A DNA stretch of 64,000 bases, taken from assembly GCA_965277445.1 (NCBI GenBank), contig CBDICY010000013.1, forward strand, positions 3,038,001 to 3,102,000, in the 5' to 3' direction. Under the pieces are notes generated by a model. It was not told where the DNA came from. It saw nothing but the letters and a program-made list of their open reading frames with translations, and made no database searches. Shown here one piece after another: positions 36,480-44,500 of the stretch (positions within the stretch are counted from its first letter, which is position 1; the number at the start of each line of letters is the position of its first letter). A program made the translations under genes and the position numbers. This DNA is from JAFMDF01 sp965277445. GTDB lineage: Bacteria; Bacteroidota; Bacteroidia; Chitinophagales; Saprospiraceae.

Positions 36480-38207
36480 ATGAACAAAAAGTTCCAACTC
36501 TTACTATGTCTAGTCTTTGGCTTTATTTATAGCCATGCTCAAAACGCAGATTTTACCTTAAAATACAATCCTTCGAGTAGCCAATATGAGGTCTATGTGA
36601 AAGCAGATGTGGATTTCCCTAAATTCTTTGTTGGCGGAGGTAGTCAAATTTCCATTGTCTTACCAGCAGAGATAGAGGATCAACGACTCTTAGTAGAAAC
36701 CGTGGAAGGTGGGCCTTGGCTCGATAATTCTCAACTCTATAGCCCAGAATCCTGTAAAGGTTGTGATTTTCATGGTATCGCTTCTAATGGTTCTATGATT
36801 TCCCTTAAGAAAGACGAAGAAAAACTATTATTTACTTTTACGGTTCCTACCGTAGAAGATGAAAAAAGTATTCGGCTATTCGAAAATAATAAAGATCCAC
36901 AATCTTCTGATAAAGGAATGGCAGGAGGAGATTTTAATAATTTCTTCGCTTGTGCTTTGACTTTAAAAAATGCTTACCGAAAAAACTATGGCAACGATAA
37001 AGTATTGACTGGGATTATTAAAACTTGGTCAGGTTTTGAGGTAGATTTAGTAAATATTTCTAATGGTGTTTTAACCGCTACAAGTGATATTTCAGGAATG
37101 TATCAAATGGAGGTGTTAGAAAATAGCACCAACAAAATAATTCCAGAAAAAAACATTTCCCCACTAAACGGCTTAAATACGCTGGATATAATCAAAATCA
37201 GACAACATATCCTAAATAATACGCCATTTAATCAGGCAGAACAATGGATTGCAGCTGATGTCAACAATTCTGGCACGATTTCGGCTTCTGACATGTTGGA
37301 AATTAGACAACTTATTTTAGGCAATACAACTAATTTCAAAAATAATAAAAGTTGGCGGTTTATAAACACCAACGAACCATTCGATAGAGCGTCTCCACTT
37401 AAAGGTACATTTGCAGAATCTGCTACTATTTCTCAACTGGAGGATGGTACAGCCATAAATTTTACTGCCATAAAAATTGGCGATGTGGATGGTACTGCAA
37501 TTCCCAACACCACTATTTCAACCGAATCTAGAAACAGCAATAAAGTACTTACTTTAAAGCTTGATGATACCCAGTTAAAAACAGGCGATACTTATACCGC
37601 CACTTTTACCACCGAAGAATTTAGCACCTTACAAGGTTATCAATTATCCCTGCAAACCGACGCTTTGTCCATTGAAAAAGTACAAAGCCAATTCGGAGGC
37701 AAAGATAATTTTGGTTTGACCCAACTTAAGCGTGGCTTATTTAGCACAAGTTGGAACCGAACGACTCCTTTAACCGAAGAAGTTCCTGCAACGGCAGCAC
37801 TTTTCCAAGTAGTTTTTAAAGCACAAAAGGATGGTCTATTAAGCGAGTTAATCTCCCTAGAAGAACAACCAACTCCAGTTGAAGCTTATGACTTAGAAGA
37901 CAATACTATGGGCATTGAATTAAAATTCAATGCACCATTTGGAGATAAGCCTTTTGAATTATTTCAAAATGAACCAAATCCATTTAAAGAAGAAACTTCT
38001 ATTGGTTTCTATTTACCAGGAGATAGTGAGATAGAATTAACCTTTAGAGATGAAGCAGGTCGAGTGTTAAAAACCATCAAAGAAAATAGAAAGGCAGGAG
38101 ATAATAGTTTTCATTTTGATAAAAAGGATTTTGCAAGAGGTTTAATCTTTTATCAATTAGATACCAAATTTGGATCGCAAAATCGTAAAATGTTACGCTT
38201 AGATTAG
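36480..38207 (+). CDS. Secreted protein with dockerin, cohesin-like domain and T9SS type A tail
   Basis: An ATG lies at 36471, but the one at 36480 starts a cleaner signal peptide (MNKKF, hydrophobic core, SHAQ). Numbered from the 36471 ATG, the shared N-terminal FVGGGSQ domain is at about 25-172, followed by a short carboxypeptidase-regulatory-like strand segment (180-215). A type I dockerin (about 230-285) has one degenerate half (NTLDIIKIRQHIL) and one good calcium loop (DVNNSGTISASD), with the associated KIGDVDGTA motif at 336-342. A cohesin-like beta domain follows (about 357-487). The protein ends with a typical T9SS type A sorting domain (about 496-578: NEPNPFKEETSIGFYLP ... DEAGRVLKTI). 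It is the smallest family member in the cluster and the only one with a recognisable type A tail, so T9SS export and surface attachment are well supported. Whether dockerin and cohesin-like parts bind each other or neighbours is unknown. Confidence 0.9.
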   Translation: MNKKFQLLLCLVFGFIYSHAQNADFTLKYNPSSSQYEVYVKADVDFPKFFVGGGSQISIVLPAEIEDQRLLVETVEGGPWLDNSQLYSPESCKGCDFHGIASNGSMISLKKDEEKLLFTFTVPTVEDEKSIRLFENNKDPQSSDKGMAGGDFNNFFACALTLKNAYRKNYGNDKVLTGIIKTWSGFEVDLVNISNGVLTATSDISGMYQMEVLENSTNKIIPEKNISPLNGLNTLDIIKIRQHILNNTPFNQAEQWIAADVNNSGTISASDMLEIRQLILGNTTNFKNNKSWRFINTNEPFDRASPLKGTFAESATISQLEDGTAINFTAIKIGDVDGTAIPNTTISTESRNSNKVLTLKLDDTQLKTGDTYTATFTTEEFSTLQGYQLSLQTDALSIEKVQSQFGGKDNFGLTQLKRGLFSTSWNRTTPLTEEVPATAALFQVVFKAQKDGLLSELISLEEQPTPVEAYDLEDNTMGIELKFNAPFGDKPFELFQNEPNPFKEETSIGFYLPGDSEIELTFRDEAGRVLKTIKENRKAGDNSFHFDKKDFARGLIFYQLDTKFGSQNRKMLRLD

Positions 38208-38546
38208 CCATAAAAGAATAGGTGATGAGGTTATGAGGTTATAAGTAGTGACTCATCAATCTCATAAATTCATCAACCTCATCACCTATTAATAGATAAA
38301 CAGACCAACAGAAAATTTTAAGATTTAAACACAAAACCTTTCATTTTTAAAGTCAGGCTAGGCTTATAGTAAACAATTTTTCATTCAAAAAAAGAGGTCC
38401 GACCTACCATCTCATCCGCTTTGCGGTTTCCTCCTTGAATATCCATAGGGGTATTCAGCTTTTAGGATCGGTCGTTCACTCTGAACTAGAGAATCATTCG
38501 GGGCACTTTAACCAAAGTTTATTACTTCAAAAAAGTAAATCCCGTA
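38208..38546. other. 339-bp spacer with structured leader
   Basis: After the long inverted repeat, the rest is AT-rich up to about 38390, then more GC-rich with small hairpins (CCGC-TTT-GCGG near 38410 and GAATA...TATTC near 38437-38456). A 62-codon frame from 38435 has no ATG-led, family-like character and overlaps the next gene, so it is not called. Confidence 0.45.
38217..38290. terminator. 16-bp perfect inverted repeat after the dockerin gene
   Basis: AATAGGTGATGAGGTT (38217-38232) is matched exactly by its complement at 38275-38290. An inner pair TTATGAG/CTCATAA (38231-38237, 38261-38267) extends the structure. It begins 10 bases after the stop codon, so it probably protects or terminates the transcript. 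No T-run follows. Confidence 0.5.
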
Positions 38547-41500
38547 ATGAAAAAAATTTTACAGCCGCTGATTTTTCTGCTGATGTTTGCCTTTGGCAGT
38601 CAGCTGAATGCCCAGGACATTGACTTTACCGTACGGTTCAATCCAAACACGGAAGCCTACGAAGTTTATGCCCTTCCTGACTTTTCCGACCCCGCTTATT
38701 TCGTAGGTGGTGGTAGTCAAATTTCTTTAGTTTTACCAGAAAGTATTGCGGATGCTGCGCTTAGCATCACCACCGTCAATGGTGGTTTATGGACAGATAA
38801 CTCGCGGGTATATGCCCCTGCCGCTGATCCTTCACACGATTTTCACGGTATTGCCTCTAATGGTTCTATTATCTCCCTCGTCGCTGGCGAAGAAGTACTA
38901 CTTTATACCTTCGTTCTACCCGGAGGAGGTTGTATTGGTGGTATTCGTTTATACGAAAATGGAGTAGATCCAAATTCCGCTGCCCCTGGTATGGGAGGTG
39001 GTGATTTTGAGAACTACTTTGCCAATGCCTTTACCTTTGTAGATAATTATAATGCGAATTATAATAACGCAGGAACGATGTGTTATCCACCAGTAGTAGT
39101 ACCTTATCCCATCACTATTATGATGGATAGTACGGGGATGATTTGTGCCCCAATTACTGATCCTGACGCAGGAGACACCTTCACAGCAACTAGTTGTGGT
39201 GCTTCTAATGGTTCTGAAACAGTTACCGTCAATGGTGGTGAAGTTTGTGTGGAATATACCCCTACTACAGGCTATACTGGCACAGATAGTGTTTGTGTCA
39301 TCGTTTGTGACCAGTTAGGTGCTTGCGATACTACCTTTTTTCCAGTTACGGTCATTCCACCATTACCACCTTCAGTTACACCTGAACCACCTGTGGTTAT
39401 TCCTACACCGATTACCATACCCGAAGATAGTACTATTATGGTTTGTACGCCTGTATTAGACCCTAATGTTGGGGATACTTTTACGGCTACCTTATGTACA
39501 GGAAGTCCAGAAAATGGTACAGCAACACCAACTATTGTCGGTAATTCTTTATGTATTGAATATACCCCCGATGCAGGTTTCTCAGGAGATGATGAAATTT
39601 GTATTATTGTTTGTGATAATACGGGTTTATGCGATACGGTCGATATTCCAGTTACGGTCATTCCAACCATTGAACCACCTAGTGTTCCTCAACCACCAGT
39701 TATTGTTTTTCCTCCAGTCGTTACACCAGAAGATAGTACCATTACTGCTTGTGGACCGATTGTAGATCCTAATTTTGAAGACACGCATACGGTTACCATT
39801 TGTGAACAACCTGCCAATGGAATGGCAATGGCAACGGTAGATAATACCAATAATGCTTTATGCATCACTTATGAACCAGCTCCAAATTTCACAGGTACGG
39901 ACAGTATTTGTGTCATTGTTTGTGATCAAACTGGGCTTTGTGATACCTTAAATATTCCAATCGAAGTATTACCAGGTAATGATCCTCCAATTGCAATTGA
40001 TGATATTAATAATACACCAACTGGTCAACCTGTTACAGGGACGCTTTTAGTAAATGACGAAGACCCAGATGGGGATAGTTTAATCATAAATACCACGCCT
40101 ATCGGAACACCCGTGGGTGGAACGGTCACGATCAATCCCGATGGCACTTATACTTTTACGCCAGATCCTGGATATGTAGGAGAAGGCGGTTTCCAATATG
40201 AAGTTTGTGATAATGGTACGCCTCAAATGTGTGATACGGCAAATGTAGTCATCGAAGTATTTGATTTTACTGATCCTGATAATAATGCGCCTGTTGGTAC
40301 AGAAGATAACTTTGTCACCGAAGAAGGTTCAGATATTATGGGTAGTTTAATAGGAAATGACAATGACCCTGACGGAGATGACTTAACCATTACGACTACT
40401 CCCATAACTGATCCTACAAATGGAACGGTTACTATTAATCCTGACGGTACGTTCACTTTCGCTCCTGATCCGGGCTTTGAAGGGACAGATACTTTTGAAT
40501 ACGAAGTATGTGATGATGGAAGTCCTGTAAAATGCGATACGGTTTTAGTCACAGTTGAAGTGTTACCAAATGATGGGGAAAACGATTTATATGCAACGGA
40601 TGATGCGGGTATGGGCGACGAAGATGGCGTTGTTATGGGCGAACTTTTAGGTAATGATCACGATCCAGAAGGCGGCGTTTTAACGATTAATACCAATCCA
40701 TTGGATACGCCTATGAATGGTATGGTAGTCATCAATCCTGATGGCACTTACGAATATACGCCTAATCCTAACTTTACAGGAACAGATTTCTTTACTTATG
40801 AAGTTTGTGATGATGGTACACCAATAGCTTGTGATTCCGCTACGGTTTATATCACGATAGTTCCAGTTAATGAAATTTTGGCAGTTGATGACATCAATAC
40901 TACGCCAATTAATATGGACGCAACGGGCAATGTATTGACCAATGATGAAGATGAGGAAGGCGATAATTTGACTGTTAATACCACTCCAGTTGGAACAACA
41001 GTTGGCGGAACCGTTGTCTTAAATCCAGATGGTACTTATACTTTCACTCCTACTACAGATTTTACAGGGGAAGCAAGTTTCCAATATGAAGTTTGCGACG
41101 ATGGTAGTCCAATGGTTTGTGATACGGCAGAAGTAACTATTGAAGTATTTGACAATACCGATCCTAATAATAATCCAATTGTCGGAGTCGAAGATAATTT
41201 TGTCACCGAAGAAGGCGCACCTATCACAGGTAGCTTAACCGATAATGATTTTGATCCAGATGATGACAATATCATCATCAATACCACACCAATTACTGAC
41301 CCAACTAACGGAACTTTAACCATTAACCCTGATGGTACTTTCACCTTTACTCCTGACCCAGAATTTGAAGGAACAGATATGTTCGAGTATCAAGTTTGTG
41401 ACGATGGTACACCCGTAACCTGTGATACCGTTTTAGTAACCATCGAAGTATTGCCAGATAATGGTATGAATGATACTTATGCTACAGACGATGCAGGTGC

Positions 41501-44500
41501 AGGTAATGAAAATACGGACATTACAGGAAATGTTGCGAGTAATGATAATGATCCAGAAGGAGACAATCAGACTGTGAATACAACCCCTGTGACTGCCCCA
41601 ACTAACGGAAATGTCGTTTTAGGTACGGATGGTACTTATACTTATACACCAAATCCAGACTTTGTAGGTAATGATCAATTTACTTATCAAATCTGTGATG
41701 ATGGTAGCCCAGTCGCTTGTGATACAGCTACTGTCTATTTAACAGTAATGGAAGCACAATATCCTCCATTAGTCATCGCAAACCCATTAACGATCTTACA
41801 AGATTCTACAGGAACGATTTGTGCACCAATTACTGATCCTAATGATGGCGATCTATTTACCGCTACCCTTTGTGGTGCAGAAAATGGTACACCAACTGCA
41901 ACTGTAAATGGAGCAGAAGTATGTATTGAATATGTTCCAGATGCAGGTTTTTCAGGCACCGATAGCGTTTGTGTCATAGTTTGTGACCAAACTGGCTTAT
42001 GCGATACTACCTTTATCCCAGTTACAGTTGTCGAACCATTACCTCCATCTATTTTCCCTGAACCACCAGTTGTCATACCTACTCCAGTAACAACACCAGA
42101 AGATAGTACCGTAACTGTTTGTACGCCTATTTTAGACCCTAATGTAGGAGATACTTTCATAGCTAATTTATGTGTGGGCAGTCCAGAAAATGGAACAGCT
42201 ACGCCAACCGTGATGGGTAATGTTTTGTGTATTGAATATACCCCTGATGCTGGTTATACAGGTGATGATGAAGTTTGTGTGATTGTTTGCGACCAGACAG
42301 GCCTTTGTGATACGATTGGTATTCCAGTCACCATCATTCCGATGCCAGAACCACCAGATAGTATGCAACCACCGATTGTCACTTTCCCTCCTGTGGTTTT
42401 ACCAAGTGATACGATAGTAACGGCTTGTGCGCCAATTGTTGATCCTAATCCATTGGATACGCATACTGTAACCATCTGTGAACAACCAGCAAACGCTACT
42501 GCAACCGCAACGGTAGATAATATGAACGATGCAGTTTGTGTTACCATTGATCCAGATGCTAATTTCACAGGAACAGATAGTGTTTGTTTAATTGTTTGTG
42601 ACCAAACTGGTTTATGTGATACAGTCATTGTGCCTATTATTATTACCCCAGGAGCACCAAACAACCCACCAGTAGTCGTTCCGAATCCATTAACGATTCC
42701 AGAAGATTCTACAGGCATGGTATGTTCGCCAATCTTAGATGCAGATGCTGGCGATACGTTTATAGCAACGGTTTGTGGGGTCGAACATGGAACACCAACT
42801 CTAGCAGTTGCTGGAAATAATTTATGTTTAACCTATATGCCTGATGCAGGATATACAGGGACAGATAGTGTTTGTGTGATTGTTTGTGATCAAGAAGGAG
42901 ACTGCGATACTACTTTCATTCCTGTTACAATTGTACCAGCACTACCACCTTCTATCTTCCCTGAGCCACCTGTTGTCATAGTAACGCCAACTAGTACGCC
43001 ACAAGATAGTACGATTACTGTTTGTACCCCAATTTTAGATCCGAATGTTGGAGACACCTTCACTGCAACGCTTTGTACAGACAGTCCAGAAAATGGTACT
43101 GCGATGCCAACCGTAAATGGTGGTATTCTTTGTATTGACTATACCCCAGACTCTGGATTTACAGGAGATGATGAAGTTTGTGTAATTGTATGTGACCAAA
43201 CAGGTCTTTGTGATACGGTAGGGATTCCTATAACGGTTATTCCTCCGATTCAACCAGTTGATAGTATGCAACCTCCAATTGTGGTGTTCCCGCCAGTTGT
43301 CACACCTGTTGATTCAACGATTGAAGTGTGTGCACCTATCGCTGATCCTAATCCACAAGATACGCATACAGTCACGATTTGTGAACAACCTGCTAATGCT
43401 ACCGCAACTGCTTCAGTTAATAATACAACAGGAACGGTTTGTTTAACTGTTGATCCAGACGCTGGATTTACAGGTACAGATAGTGTATGTGTAATTATTT
43501 GTGATAATACGGGGTTGTGCGATACGGTAATCGTTCCAATCGAAGTCATTCCAACAGAAACAGAGAACCCACCAGTTGTTCTACCAAACCCTATTACGAT
43601 CCCACAAGATTCTACGGGCGAAGTTTGTATGAATATCATGGATTCCAATGATGGAGATACTTTTACTGCAACGGTTTGTGGGGTAGACAATGGAACAGCT
43701 ACACCAACGGTAACTGGCGACGTATTATGCTTAGAATATGTCCCGAATCCAGGTTTTAATGGAACAGATAGTGTTTGTATTATTGTTTGTGACCAAACTG
43801 GTTTATGTGATACCACTTTTGTTCCTGTAACCGTAGTAGAACCATTAGAACCTTCTGTTACTCCAGAACCACCAGTAGTTATTCCTACGCCTGGTTATAC
43901 ACCAGAAGATAGTACGGTAACTATTTGTATGCCAATTTTAGACCCTAATATTGGAGATACTTTTACCGCGAATCTATGTGTTGGTAGCCCAGAAAACGGA
44001 ACAGCCACATCAACGGTAAACGGTAATATCCTTTGTTTAACATATACACCAGATGCAGGATTTACTGGCGATGAAGAAGTTTGCGTCATAGTGTGTGACC
44101 AAACGGGCTTATGCGATACAGTAACGATTCCAATTACTGTAGTACCGACCATTCAACCACCAATCATTCCACAGCCACCTGTGATTGTCTTCCCGCCAAT
44201 TGTTGGGCCAGAAGATTCAACGATAACTACTTGTGGGCCAATTGTAGATCCTAATCCATTAGATACGCATACGGTGACCATTTGTGAGCAACCTGTTAAT
44301 GCGATGGCAACAGCTACAGTTGACAATACAACAGGTGATTTATGCTTGACAATTGATCCAGACGTCAATTTCACCGGAACAGATAGTGTTTGTGTGATTG
44401 TTTGTGATCAAACGGGTCTTTGTGATACCATGATTATTCCAATAGAAATTTTACCTGTCAATGAGGTCTTAGCAATTGATGATATTAACTCTACGCAAAC

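Noticed and set aside
38435..38623. 62-codon frame before and overlapping the 2842-residue gene
   Set aside because: It overlaps the signal-peptide region of a well-supported gene in another frame and has no protein-like features.
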